Source: Streptomyces sp. B3I8 (GTDB lineage: Bacteria > Actinomycetota > Actinomycetes > Streptomycetales > Streptomycetaceae). From it: 64,000 nt of DNA. Below are positions 17,544 to 25,835 of the stretch, piece after piece; the first letter of the stretch is position 1; each line of letters opens with the position of its first letter. Position numbers and translations under genes: made by a program. Below the pieces are notes generated by a model. That model was not told the origin of the DNA. It ran no database searches and saw nothing but the letters and a program-made list of their open reading frames with translations. The stretch is taken from assembly GCF_030816915.1 (NCBI RefSeq), contig NZ_JAUSYN010000002.1, forward strand, positions 124,001 to 188,000. Reading direction: 5' to 3'.

Positions 17544-18692
17544 TCAGCCGCGGGACGGGCCGGCGGCCGGCTGGGCGGCGGTGAACATGCCGACGAGGCC
17601 GTGCGGGGCGTCGTCGCCGAGCATCAGAGGGAGGAGTGCGGCGGCCTCGGCGGCGTGCGCGGCGCTGCGCGGGACCAGGGCGGCCTCGTAGGCGGCGAGG
17701 GCGTTCTCGGTGTCGTCGGGGTGGGCGGCGAGGGCCTTGCCGAGTTCCGCGCCGTCGAACATGGCGGCGTTGGCGCCCTCCCCGGAGGGCGGCATGAGGT
17801 GGGCGGCGTCGCCGAGGACGGTGACCCCGGGGCGCCGCTCCCAGCGGTGTTCGTTCGGCAGCGTGTGCAGGACGCGCGGCACGGGCGCGGTCTCCGCGTC
17901 GGTGAGCAGCGCGGTGAGCGCGGGCGCCCAGCCCTCGAACTCCTCGGCGATCCGGGCCGTGGCCGCGGCGGCGTCGGTGAAGTCGATGCCGTCGATCCAC
18001 TCCCGTCCCTTGAGGAGCTGGACGTAGGTGTGCAGCACCCCGCCCGGTTCGCGGTGGGCGGTGATCCCCTTGCCGGGGGCGAGCGCGAACATGGAGCCGC
18101 CGCCGACGGCCGCGGCGCTCGCGGGGTGGCGCTCGTCGCTGTCGAACAGGTAGGTCTCGACGAACACCGCGCCGGCGTACTCGGGTTGCGCCCCGGACAG
18201 CAGGGGGCGGACGCGTGACCAGGCGCCGTCCGCGCCGACCAGGAGACCGGTGGTGACCGCCGTGCCGTCGGCGAAGGCGACCTCGTGGCGGCCGTCGCCG
18301 AGGGAGCGGGCGGCGGTGACCTTGTGTCCCCAGCGCACGGTGCCGGCGGGCAGGGAGTCCAGCAGGAGCTGCCGCAGCTCGCCGCGCAGCACCTCGGGGC
18401 GCCTGCCGTGGCCGTCGTCGGGCCGCTCGAACACGAGGTTGCCGTGCTTGTCGAGCACGCGCAGTGCCTCGCCGCCCTGGTGGACGAGGCCGAGGAACGC
18501 GTCGAAGAGACCGGCGTCCTTGAGGGCGAGCTGCCCGTTGTGGTCGTGGATGTCGAGCATGCCGCCCTGGGCGCGGGCGGTGGGCGAGGCCTCCGCCTCG
18601 TGGACGGTGACCGGAATGCCGTGGACGTGCAGAACCCGGGCGAGCGTCAGCCCGCCGAGCCCGGCGCCGATGATCGTGACGGGAGTGGTCAT
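17544..18692 (-). CDS. FAD-dependent monooxygenase, TetX-like
   Basis: 382-residue flavin monooxygenase. The N-terminal dinucleotide fold is VTIIGAGLGGLTLARVLHVH, the second FAD motif is GLLVGADGAWSRVRPLL and the third is GVTVLGDAAHLMPPSGEGAN. The segment GGMLDIHDHNGQLALKDAGL closely resembles the tetracycline-inactivating TetX group, which hydroxylates its substrate using NADPH and oxygen. The ATG at 18692 has GAGG about seven bases upstream. It is divergent from a TetR regulator with three operator copies between, the classic inducible detoxification layout. Real substrate could be another polyketide or phenolic compound; resistance is not proven. Confidence 0.85.
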   Translation of the reverse strand: MTTPVTIIGAGLGGLTLARVLHVHGIPVTVHEAEASPTARAQGGMLDIHDHNGQLALKDAGLFDAFLGLVHQGGEALRVLDKHGNLVFERPDDGHGRRPEVLRGELRQLLLDSLPAGTVRWGHKVTAARSLGDGRHEVAFADGTAVTTGLLVGADGAWSRVRPLLSGAQPEYAGAVFVETYLFDSDERHPASAAAVGGGSMFALAPGKGITAHREPGGVLHTYVQLLKGREWIDGIDFTDAAAATARIAEEFEGWAPALTALLTDAETAPVPRVLHTLPNEHRWERRPGVTVLGDAAHLMPPSGEGANAAMFDGAELGKALAAHPDDTENALAAYEAALVPRSAAHAAEAAALLPLMLGDDAPHGLVGMFTAAQPAAGPSRG

Positions 18693-18758
18693 GGTGCCAC
18701 CTCACTGGTACGTGCGTGCGGCCGTCGGGGCGGTGCCCGAAAGACGGCCGGGGAGCGT

Positions 18759-18830
18759 CTGGAACGACGTTCCACGACCCCCACACTGGAACAGCGTTCC
18801 AGGCCATGTCAAGCTGGAACGCCATTCCAG
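18759..18830. promoter_or_regulatory. three tandem TetR-type operators
   Basis: Three copies of CTGGAAC-N3-GTTCCAG occur at 18759-18775 (last base differs), 18786-18802 (perfect) and 18814-18830 (one base differs). Centre spacing is 27 and 28 bases. They fill the divergent region between the TetX-like gene and its TetR gene; the third ends 18 bases before the TetR -10 box. Confidence 0.8.
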
Positions 18831-18847
18831 CCGCAGGCCGTGCCGTC

Positions 18848-18853
18848 TAGAAT
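18848..18853 (+). promoter_or_regulatory. -10 box of leaderless TetR transcript
   Basis: TAGAAT ends seven bases before the ATG at 18861, so the start codon would be the transcript 5' end. There is no ribosome site. The third operator copy covers the expected -35 position. Confidence 0.55.
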
Positions 18854-18860
18854 GAGCGGC

Positions 18861-19547
18861 ATGGCAAGCAGAACGCGTGGTCCGGAGCGCCGTCGGGAGC
18901 CGCTCTCCCGGGAGCGCATCGTCGCGGCCGCCGTGGAACTCCTGGACACCGTGGGCGAGGGCGGGCTGACGTTCCGCGCGCTCGCCGAGCGCCTCGCGAC
19001 GGGACCCGGGGCGATCTACTGGCACGTCGCGGGCAGGTCCGAGCTCCTCGCCGCCGCCACGGACGCCGTCCTCACGACCGCCGCCGTCGGCGACGACCCC
19101 GACGCGACGCCGCACGAGACGGTCCGCGCCCTCGCGCTCGGCCTCTTCGACGCGATCGACGACCACCCCTGGGTGGGCACGCAGCTCGTGGGCACACCGT
19201 CGCAGTCACCGATGCTGCCGGTATTCGAACAACTCGGCCGCCAGGTCCGGGCGCTGGGGGTGCCGCGGGGCGCCTGGTTCTCCGCGGTCTCCGCGCTGTG
19301 GAACTACATCCTCGGCGTGGCGGGCCAGAACGCCGCCAACGCCCGGATGCCGCAGCCCGCCACCACGGACAGGACCGCGTACCTGGGCTCCGTCGCGGAC
19401 GACTGGGCGGCCCTCGACGCCGACCGGTACGCGTTCACCCGCGCTGTCGCCGGCCAGTTGCGCGAGCACGACGACCGGGCCGAGTTCCTCACCGGCATCG
19501 ACCTCATCCTGACCGGCATCACCACGCACCGATGGCCCACCGGCTGA
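18861..19547 (+). CDS. TetR-family regulator
   Basis: 228-residue repressor. The helix-turn-helix domain is SRERIVAAAVELLDTVGEGG, LTFRALAERLATGPGAIYWH, VAGRSELLAAATD; the C-terminal two thirds are the helical ligand domain (ALWNYILGVAGQNAANARM). The ATG at 18861 is preferred over that at 18852 because the latter sits inside the TAGAAT -10 box. By the three palindromes shared with the divergent TetX-like gene it should repress both genes until an aromatic ligand binds. Family members usually pair with exactly such monooxygenases. Confidence 0.85.
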   Translation: MASRTRGPERRREPLSRERIVAAAVELLDTVGEGGLTFRALAERLATGPGAIYWHVAGRSELLAAATDAVLTTAAVGDDPDATPHETVRALALGLFDAIDDHPWVGTQLVGTPSQSPMLPVFEQLGRQVRALGVPRGAWFSAVSALWNYILGVAGQNAANARMPQPATTDRTAYLGSVADDWAALDADRYAFTRAVAGQLREHDDRAEFLTGIDLILTGITTHRWPTG

Positions 19548-19746
19548 CCGGGGACGCCTCGCACGGAGGGCCACCGGCTGACACCCGGGCGTCGGCACAC
19601 ACGGAAAGTCATACCGGTTCCCGGTGAACTTCCCGGCCCGCTCCCCCATCGAATCTCGTGTACGACACGTGCCCGGCGCGTGGACGGGCACCCGACCCCT
19701 CCGTCGCCCCGCACACACGCACACACCCGAGTGGAGAGCGATCGCT

Positions 19747-20367
19747 GTGACCGAACACCGGACCACCCTCACCGCCACCGGACAGCCCCCTGCCGCCCGT
19801 CCGACCGCCGTGCGCCGCGCCGACCGCCGTTTCGGCCGCGTGGCCCTCGCCGTGGCCGCCGTCGCCGGGCTCGGCCTCGCCGGCGCGGCCCCCGCGCGGG
19901 CGGCGGACACCGGCTCCGCGAGCGGCACGGCGTCCACGCCGACCTGCTCCGCCGCCGCCCTGAAGACCACCCTCGGCCGGAACCTGACCGGCGGCATGAA
20001 CCACGAGGGGGTCGTCCTGACGTTCCGCAACCTCAGCGGCACCACGTGCGCGCTGCGCGGCTTCCCCGGGCTGGGCCTGGAGGACGCGGCGCATCGCGTG
20101 CTCCCGACCCACACCCACCGGGGCGACACCTGGTACGCCGGCGACCCCGGCACCAGGACCCTCCGCCTGAAGGACGGCGAGGCGGCGGAGGCGGTCGTCG
20201 CCTGGACCCACGTCAACGCCGGGACCTCCGACGCCGTGCACGCGTCCTATCTGGAGATCACCCCGCCCGCGGCCACCACGCACCGGACGCTGGCCTTCCC
20301 CGAGTGGGTCGACAACGGCGACCTGCACGTCACCGCCCTGGCCCGGCACATCGACGTGCCGGGCTGA
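19747..20367 (+). CDS. secreted DUF4232 protein
   Basis: 206-residue exported protein. A basic N-terminus is followed by the hydrophobic segment VALAVAAVAGLGLAGAAPARA, a Sec signal cleaved after ARA. The mature part matches DUF4232: TCSAAALKTTLGRNL, VVLTFRNLSGTTCALRGFPG, EAVVAWTHVNAG. DUF4232 is an immunoglobulin-like domain common in actinobacterial secreted proteins with no known activity; two cysteines probably form a disulfide. GTG at 19747 has GGAG ten bases upstream. It is followed by a short GC hairpin at 20386. Confidence 0.78.
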   Translation: MTEHRTTLTATGQPPAARPTAVRRADRRFGRVALAVAAVAGLGLAGAAPARAADTGSASGTASTPTCSAAALKTTLGRNLTGGMNHEGVVLTFRNLSGTTCALRGFPGLGLEDAAHRVLPTHTHRGDTWYAGDPGTRTLRLKDGEAAEAVVAWTHVNAGTSDAVHASYLEITPPAATTHRTLAFPEWVDNGDLHVTALARHIDVPG

Positions 20368-20385
20368 CCTCCGGCGCACGGACGC

Positions 20386-20402
20386 GCGCAGGGCCTCTGC
20401 GC
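20386..20402 (+). terminator. short GC hairpin after DUF4232 gene
   Basis: GCGCAG and CTGCGC flank five bases, 18 bases after the stop codon. The stem is short and lacks a T-run, so terminator function is uncertain. Confidence 0.3.
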
Positions 20403-20518
20403 CACGGCGGGACGGGATGGCGAGAAGGCGTGGCCACCCGGCATTTTCGCCACTGTCGAGCCGTCGGTGCCGTTCATAGGCTCCTGGCATCAATCGCTCG
20501 ACCACCGAGGAAGAGGTC

Positions 20519-21376
20519 ATGCGCGTGTTCGACAAGAGCGGGTTCACCGAGGGCGACGAGGGTGCCGGGAGGGACGAGGAGAGGGCCTTCAGCCGACGTG
20601 CCGCGCTGGGGCGGGGCGCCGGTGTGGCCGCGATCGGCCTGGCCGCCGCGCTCACCGGCGCCGTGGCCGCCCCGGCCGCCGCCGCGGCCCCGGGATGGAC
20701 CCGACGGGCGGACGGCGGCGGCGCAAGCGGCGGAGCGCTGCCCAGGTCCGTGGCGGGAATCCGCGTACCCGACGGCGAAGTGGCCCGCAGGGCGGCGGCG
20801 TTCGCCCGCGAGGCGTCCTCCGAGACGCTGTTCAACCACGTCATGCGCAGCTACCTGTTCGGCTGCGCGCTGTTCGACGGACGCGGGATCCCCTACGACC
20901 GCGAACTCGCGTTCCTCTCGGCGGTCCTGCACGACCTGGGGCTGGTCGAGGCGTACCGGACCCCGGACGAGCGCTTCGAACTGGACGGTGCGGACGCCGC
21001 GCAGCGGTTCCTGAAGGCGCAGCACGTTCCGGACGACCGGATCGCGGTCGTGTGGGACGCGATCGCCCTGCACACCAACGTCGCCATCGCGGCCCGCAAG
21101 CGGCCGGAGATCGCCATGGTGTCGGTCGGCTCCGGGGCCGACTTCTCCGGCAACGGCATCGACCGGATACCGTCCGGCGCCCTGGAGGAGATCCTCGGCG
21201 CGTTCCCCCGTAAGGGCTTCAAGCAGGACGCCGTCGACACCATGCTGTCGCTGTGCCGCACCAAGCCCATGTCGGTGCTGATGCACCCCTTCGCCGAGGT
21301 CGGCCGCCGCCACATCCCCGGCTTCGCGGTGCCCACGGTGGAGGACCTGGTGCTCGCGGCGCCCTTCACGGACTGA
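20519..21376 (+). CDS. Tat-exported HD-domain protein
   Basis: 285-residue protein with a twin-arginine signal (FSRRAALGRGAGVAAIGLAA) and a signal end near AAAAAPG. The HD domain has LFNHVMRSYLFGCAL (first His), AVLHDLGLVEAY (HD pair) and IALHTNVAIAARKRPEIAMV (following His), the pattern of metal-dependent hydrolases related to cyanamide hydratase. Signature order and length fit that branch; an exported version suggests action on an extracellular nitrile- or phosphate-containing substrate, but that is inference. ATG 20519 is preceded by GAGGAAGAGG. It stands alone and converges with the esterase gene. Confidence 0.75.
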   Translation: MRVFDKSGFTEGDEGAGRDEERAFSRRAALGRGAGVAAIGLAAALTGAVAAPAAAAAPGWTRRADGGGASGGALPRSVAGIRVPDGEVARRAAAFAREASSETLFNHVMRSYLFGCALFDGRGIPYDRELAFLSAVLHDLGLVEAYRTPDERFELDGADAAQRFLKAQHVPDDRIAVVWDAIALHTNVAIAARKRPEIAMVSVGSGADFSGNGIDRIPSGALEEILGAFPRKGFKQDAVDTMLSLCRTKPMSVLMHPFAEVGRRHIPGFAVPTVEDLVLAAPFTD

Positions 21377-21415
21377 GGAGCGCCTTCTCCCCCGCGCGAG
21401 GGTGACACCGTTCGC

Positions 21416-22333
21416 TCACGCGCTCACGCGGGTGTCCCGGGCGCGGATCCGCTGGGTGAGGAAGAGGGCCGCGCGGTCCAGCGCCTCCTCCGCCTCGTCC
21501 AGCTCGCCGACGAGCGCCTGGAACACGTGGGGTGCGTCGGCGGTGACGTCGAGGACGACGTCCACTCCCGCCTCCCGGGCGCGGACGGCGAGGCGCGTGG
21601 AGTCGTCCAGCAGGAGTTCGTTGGTGCCCACCTGGAGCAGCATCGGGGGGAAGCCGGTCAGGTCGGCGTGGACGGCCGGGCTGAGCAGCGGCTGGTGCGG
21701 GTCGGCCCCGGCGAGGTAGAGGGCCCCGGTCCGGTCGAAGTCCGCGCGGGTGAAGACCGGGTCGGCGCCCGCCTTGCCCTCCATGCTCTCGCCGCTCCGG
21801 GTGGCGTCCAGGCCCGCGGAGAACGCCACGATGCCCGCGGGCATGGGCAGGCCCGCGTCCCGGGCGGCGAGGCAGGTGGTGACGGCCAGTCCGCCGCCCG
21901 CGGAGTCCCCCGCGAACACGACGGCCGTGGGGTCCTCGCCGCTGTCGAGGAGGGCGCGGTACGCGTTGACGCCGTCGTCCGTCGAGGCCGGGAACGGATG
22001 TTCGGGGGCGAGACGGTAGTCCAGCGAGTACGCCCCGAAGCCGGTCTTGGCGACGAGGTGTCCCGTCAGGGACAGGGCCGTCTCGGGGGAGCCGAACACC
22101 CAGGCACCGCCGTGGAAGTAGAGGATCGTGCCGGCGCGCGGTCCGTCCTCCGGCTCCACCCGCAGGGCCGGCCGCCCGCCGAGTTTTGACGCCCGCGTGC
22201 GGATGCCGTCGGGCACCTTCATGCCGGCCATCAGCGCACGGAACCCGGCGCGCAGTTCCTCGACCGTGGCGGGACCCTCGTGACGCCCCTGCCGCATCAT
22301 GGCGTCGACGCGGACACGCTGTTCTCTGCTCAT
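21416..22333 (-). CDS. alpha/beta hydrolase, HSL-type esterase
   Basis: 305-residue carboxylesterase of the hormone-sensitive-lipase group. The oxyanion motif YFHGGAWVFGSP comes before the nucleophile motif FAGDSAGGGLAV, and the acid and base lie in TNELLLDDS and DAPHVFQAL. SLDYRLAPEHPFPAS is the group signature. Enzymes of this group cleave short acyl esters; the protein is cytoplasmic. It starts with ATG 22333 and is divergent from a MarR regulator whose operator overlaps the MarR start, so it is probably the regulated target. Confidence 0.85.
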   Translation of the reverse strand: MSREQRVRVDAMMRQGRHEGPATVEELRAGFRALMAGMKVPDGIRTRASKLGGRPALRVEPEDGPRAGTILYFHGGAWVFGSPETALSLTGHLVAKTGFGAYSLDYRLAPEHPFPASTDDGVNAYRALLDSGEDPTAVVFAGDSAGGGLAVTTCLAARDAGLPMPAGIVAFSAGLDATRSGESMEGKAGADPVFTRADFDRTGALYLAGADPHQPLLSPAVHADLTGFPPMLLQVGTNELLLDDSTRLAVRAREAGVDVVLDVTADAPHVFQALVGELDEAEEALDRAALFLTQRIRARDTRVSA

Positions 22334-22387
22334 ACTGGTGTGCTCCCCAGGAGTGAATGGCTGTCGCTACTCGCCCCACGGGGGAAA

Positions 22388-22401
22388 GTAGCTGCCGCTA
22401 C
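22388..22401. promoter_or_regulatory. small dyad next to MarR operator
   Basis: GTAGC and GCTAC flank four bases just upstream of the TACACT box. It could be a second half of the control region. Confidence 0.3.
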
Positions 22402-22403
22402 AC

Positions 22404-22421
22404 TATATGCCGTGGCATATA
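22404..22421. promoter_or_regulatory. MarR operator over the MarR start codon
   Basis: TATATGCC and GGCATATA flank two bases: a perfect 8-2-8 palindrome that is AT-rich against the local background. The GTG start at 22412 lies at its centre, and TACACT (22399-22404) is the -10 box. Binding would block both transcript start and, divergently, the esterase promoter. Confidence 0.75.
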
Positions 22422-22879
22422 AATCAAGCGACGCGATCGATCTGGTCGCCCTCTTCGACGACCTGGTCCGCTGCGAGACACGTGTGTACAACGCCCTCAG
22501 CGACCGCCTCCGCTGCGAACACTCCCTCGTGACCTCGCAGTTCGAGTCCCTTCGGCATCTGCGCGACCACCCCGGGGCCCGGGTGGCGGACATCGCCGCC
22601 GCGTTCGCCATCGGGATCGGCGCGACCAGCAAGGCCGTGGACCGGCTGGAGAAGCAGGGGTGGGTGGTCCGGCAGCCGAACCCCGACGATCGCCGGTCCA
22701 GCCTGCTCGCGCTGACCGACGAGGGCGCGCGGCTCGCCGACGCGGCCGAGCGGACGGCCACCGAGTGCCTCACCGAGCTGATCGGCGAGGCGCTCGGCGG
22801 TTCGCCGGCCACGGCACGGGCCCTCGCGGACCTGCGTGCCGCACTGGAACGCGATCGGATCGGCACCCCGACGGGCTGA
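22412..22879 (+). CDS. MarR-family regulator
   Basis: 155-residue winged-helix repressor: IDLVALFDDLVRCETRVYNA dimer helix, RVADIAAAFAIGIGATSKAV recognition region, and the wing LEKQGWVVRQPNPDDRRSSL followed by LALTDEGARL. I chose the GTG at 22412 because TACACT ends seven bases before it (leaderless) and because homologous MarR proteins begin near this point; an upstream ATG at 22280 would run through the esterase promoter. The perfect palindrome over the start implies autorepression and joint control of the divergent esterase. Confidence 0.82.
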   Translation: MAYKSSDAIDLVALFDDLVRCETRVYNALSDRLRCEHSLVTSQFESLRHLRDHPGARVADIAAAFAIGIGATSKAVDRLEKQGWVVRQPNPDDRRSSLLALTDEGARLADAAERTATECLTELIGEALGGSPATARALADLRAALERDRIGTPTG

Positions 22880-22946
22880 CCGCGACCAGCCGGCCGCCCT
22901 CGCACACGGGGGCCGGGGGCCTGGTGTCACGGCGAGCCGTGCGCAC

Positions 22947-23640
22947 TCACGGGGCGACGGCCGGGAGCCGTGGCGTGCGCCGGTCGTCGCCCGATCGGAA
23001 CAGGGCGATCGGATCGACCGGTACGCCGCTGAGGCCGTGGATGCGCGGCGGGGCCACGGTGAGCAGGAAGCTGTAGCGCCCCGGTCGCGCACACAGGGCC
23101 GCCAGGTCGTCCGGCCGCTGCACGTCGATCAGCGGCATCGCCGTCCGGCCGAGCGCCACCCCGTGCAGCGGGGAGGGCTCGTCCGGGTTCAGCGGAGGGT
23201 GCGCGTCACCCCTGTCCGGGACGACGACCGCGCTCTCCCGGCGGCGCATCCACCGCACCGCGTCCAGGCCGATCCCCGGACTCGGCGTGTCGGCCCGGCC
23301 GCGTCCCGTCCGGCCGAGCCGGACCACCAGCGCGTCGCCGGAGCCCACCTCGACCCCCTGCCGCCTCTCGGCCCCCTCGAAGTCGTCCGACGTCACCGCG
23401 CAGGCGGGGGGCAGGGGCCCCGTCGACGGCCAGGTCGAGCAGGACTCCGCGCGTCACTGTCCCGGCCGCGAAGGCGGTGGTCGACGCGTGCGTGATGCCG
23501 AGGGGGGGACGACCTCCGCCCTCGGGCGGCCCCGATACACCTGCCCGTCGGTGGACCAGTGCGCGAGCGCGTCGAGGTGCGGGGAGCCGGCCCGCCTCAC
23601 CACCCGTACCTCGTTCCGTTCCCGGTCCGGCCCCGGTCCC
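22947..23640 (-). pseudogene. decayed cyclase-family (kynurenine formamidase-like) gene
   Basis: Pieces of one PF04199 cyclase lie in three reading frames in the right order. The first, near 23640-23530, reads SPHLDALAHWSTDGQVYRG, holding the metal motif HxDxxxH-like block. The second, near 23510-23420, reads GITHASTTAFAAG and TVTRGVLLDLAVDG. The third, 23396-22947, reads VEVGSGDALVVRLGRTG, MPLIDVQRPDDLAAL and LSGVPVDPIALF to a stop. Shifts fall near 23520 (by a run of Gs) and near 23415 (by GGGGCCCC). The region upstream of 23640 does not encode the usual N-terminus, so the gene is truncated as well. Sequencing error could explain one shift but hardly all three defects. Confidence 0.72.
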
Positions 23641-23799
23641 CCGGGGCCTGTCGTGCGGATCGGCTCGCGGACGCGGGGACGACACCGTCGGCCCCTGCGG
23701 CCTGATCCGAACGACGGACCCGAGCCGGGACCACCGCCGGAGTTCCCCTCCCGGCGCGCCGTCGACCGGTCGCCCGGCAGGCTGCCGACGAGCGCGCCC
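23641..23799. other. non-coding stretch between cyclase remnant and EamA gene
   Basis: This GC-rich stretch carries no frame with a recognisable product. It is probably the eroded 5' part of the cyclase gene. Confidence 0.4.
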
Positions 23800-24834
23800 T
23801 CAGCCGGTGCCGCTCCCCCGCGACGCCGCGGGTACGGGATCCGGGACCGACGGCGTCCGCCGTTCCCGGGACGCCGGAACGGCGGACGCGGGCTCGCCCG
23901 GTTCGGCCGGCAGGGGATCCGCCGGCTCCCGGCGGGCCGGGACGGGGGAGGCCGCGGCCGGGAGGCATGCGGCGACCAGGCCGCCCAGGATCAGCAGGCT
24001 GCCGGCCGCCGCCATGGCCGTGAGGTGCTCGTGCAGGACGAAGACGCCGAGGACGGTCGCCGCGAGGGGTTCGGCGAGACTCAGGGTGCCCACGGCAGCC
24101 GCGCCGGTGGTGCGCAGGCCGACGGAGAACAGCCAGTACGCGAGGGCGGTGGCGGCCAGCCCCAGCCAGGCGACCAGCCCGAGTGCGGCCGGCTGCGCGA
24201 GGGCGGCGACCGATCCGGCCGTCCAGGGCAGCAGCGGCACCGCACCCAGCAGCAGGGCGAGGGCGGACACCGTCGGCAGGTGGATGCCCGGGTGGTCGGT
24301 GGCGAGCCGGCGGGCGTACACGGTGTACAGGCCGTAGCAGACACCCGACGCGGCGGCCGTGAGCAGTCCGAGGACGTCCGGCCCGGCGCCGTCCGGCACG
24401 AACAGCAGCGCGCACCCCAGCACCGCGGCGGTGGTGGAGACCCACCATGTGCGGGTGAGGGCCTCACCGGTGACGATGCGGGCGATCACTCCGGTGGCGA
24501 CGGGGCCGACGCCCAGTGCGACGACGGTGGCCAGCGCGGCGCCGGTGCGGTCGGTGGCGTAGAGGAAGGCCGCCTGGAAGACGCCGGTGGCCAGCGCGCA
24601 GACCAGCAGCGGGCGGAGCAGCCCGCGCCCGAGTGCGGGGCGGAGCCCGCGCAGGTGGCGCCGGCAGAGCAGTGCCAGTACCGCGCCGCCGACCACGAGC
24701 CGCCAGCCGCCGAGCGCGGCGGGGCTCATGACGTCGCCCGCCAGGGCCTGCGCGGGGCCGACCGTGCCCCACAGCAGCGCGGCCCCGAGAATCAGTCCGG
24801 CACCGCCGGAGAAACCGTACTTCTGTTGCCTCAT
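23800..24834 (-). CDS. EamA/DMT-family transporter
   Basis: 344-residue membrane protein with ten predicted helices in two EamA repeats. The first begins GAGLILGAALLWGTVGPAQAL and GWRLVVGGAVLALLC; the second includes GLLTAAASGVCYGLYTVYA and SLAEPLAATVLGVFVLHEHL, the diagnostic end-of-repeat motif. Such proteins export amino acids or other metabolites. The last 50 residues are a Pro/Glu/Arg-rich tail outside the membrane. ATG 24834 lies seven bases after TAGCCT on the minus strand, so it may be leaderless. Divergent Lrp/AsnC regulator suggests an amino acid exporter under Lrp control. Confidence 0.84.
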   Translation of the reverse strand: MRQQKYGFSGGAGLILGAALLWGTVGPAQALAGDVMSPAALGGWRLVVGGAVLALLCRRHLRGLRPALGRGLLRPLLVCALATGVFQAAFLYATDRTGAALATVVALGVGPVATGVIARIVTGEALTRTWWVSTTAAVLGCALLFVPDGAGPDVLGLLTAAASGVCYGLYTVYARRLATDHPGIHLPTVSALALLLGAVPLLPWTAGSVAALAQPAALGLVAWLGLAATALAYWLFSVGLRTTGAAAVGTLSLAEPLAATVLGVFVLHEHLTAMAAAGSLLILGGLVAACLPAAASPVPARREPADPLPAEPGEPASAVPASRERRTPSVPDPVPAASRGSGTG

Positions 24835-24865
24835 GCCACGTAGGCTAGGTAATGGTTTGAGCAGA

Positions 24866-24877
24866 GTGACCGGTCAC
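24866..24877. promoter_or_regulatory. palindrome between EamA and Lrp genes
   Basis: GTGACCGGTCAC is a perfect 12-base palindrome placed 32 bases from the EamA start and 24 bases from the Lrp start. It is a candidate site for the Lrp-type regulator. Confidence 0.45.
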
Positions 24878-24900
24878 CGAACTTCGTGAGGCGAACAGCT

Positions 24901-25407
24901 GTGAGCGCGGGACTTGATGCGATCGACCTGGCTCTTTTGCGGGAGCTGCAGAACGATGCACGGCAGACCAACCGGGATCTGGCCGCGAAGACGGGCATCT
25001 CCCCGTCGACGTCGCTGGAGCGGGTGCGGCTGCTGCGCGAGCGCGGCCTGATCACGGGCTACCACGCCGCGCTGGACCTCGAAGCGGTCGGCCGGCCGGT
25101 GCAGGCACTGATCTCGGTACGCATCAGGCCGCCGGCCCGGGTGGTCATCGAGGGCTTCCGGGAGTGGGCGCACCGGTTGCCCGAGGTGATCGCCATGTTC
25201 GTCACCTCCGGCCCGCACGACTTCCTGCTGCACATCGCCGTGCCGGACGTGAACAGCGTGTACGCCTTCGTCATCGACCGGCTCACGGAGCGGCGCGAGG
25301 TGGCCGACGTGCAGACGACCATGGCGTACGAGCACGTACGGTCCCGGGTCATCCAGCCGGCCGTCCCGGCTTCCGAGCAGCCCCGGAAGCCCCGTCGGCA
25401 CGGGTAG
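24901..25407 (+). CDS. Lrp/AsnC-family regulator
   Basis: 168-residue regulator. The N-terminal helix-turn-helix is LDAIDLALLRELQNDARQTN, RDLAAKTGISPSTSLERVRL; then a linker and the ligand-binding RAM domain (VQALISVRIRPP, FVTSGPHDFLLHIAVPD, TTMAYEHVRS). I chose GTG 24901, with GAGG nine bases upstream; an in-frame GTG at 24886 overlaps that ribosome site. Lrp proteins sense amino acids and typically control an adjacent exporter, here the divergent EamA gene. Confidence 0.85.
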   Translation: MSAGLDAIDLALLRELQNDARQTNRDLAAKTGISPSTSLERVRLLRERGLITGYHAALDLEAVGRPVQALISVRIRPPARVVIEGFREWAHRLPEVIAMFVTSGPHDFLLHIAVPDVNSVYAFVIDRLTERREVADVQTTMAYEHVRSRVIQPAVPASEQPRKPRRHG

Positions 25408-25645
25408 GAACACCCGCCGAGAGGGCACGACCGACCGGAACGGACCGGGAAGGGCCGGCCGGCCGGGCCGGGGACCCGCGGGACGGCCGGGCGGGCAACC
25501 GAGAGGACCTCGGACGCAGAACTCCAGGGGATCCCAGGAGCCGCACACCGATTGCTTCCGCACCGCCCGGACGGATCCGCCCCGCACCCGCCGTCGGCAC
25601 CGGGCACCGCCCCAAAGGTGCACCACGGCCGTTCCCGCCCCGACG

Positions 25646-25667
25646 CGGCGCCCCGTCACGGGCGCCG
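25646..25667 (+). terminator. hairpin after Lrp gene
   Basis: CGGCGCCC and GGGCGCCG flank six bases. A second hairpin, CCCGGC-gaa-GCCGGG, follows at 25671-25685. They lie more than 200 bases after the stop, so the assignment is weak. Confidence 0.35.
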
Positions 25668-25805
25668 GAACCCGGCGAAGCCGGGCCGCGGCGGTGCGTG
25701 CACAGCACCTCGCGTACGGCACCCTCCCGTTCACTCCCGCAACGGCACGTATCTTCCGCCCACCCCCGGCGCACGTGCCACCGGAAGTGTTTCCCGCACC
25801 GGGGG

Positions 25806-25834
25806 TTGACAGGAGACGTCGCACGACACAGCCT
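25806..25834 (+). promoter_or_regulatory. promoter of the GH2 gene
   Basis: TTGACA is a perfect -35 box; 17 bases on is CAGCCT as -10. The start codon lies 85 bases downstream. Confidence 0.5.
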
Positions 25835-25835
25835 T

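Noticed and set aside
14227..18825. A very long open frame of about 1530 codons on the minus strand
   Set aside because: It runs antisense to the GNAT, racemase and PucR genes. Long antisense frames are expected at this GC content. It has no domain motif and its codon third positions lack the usual bias.
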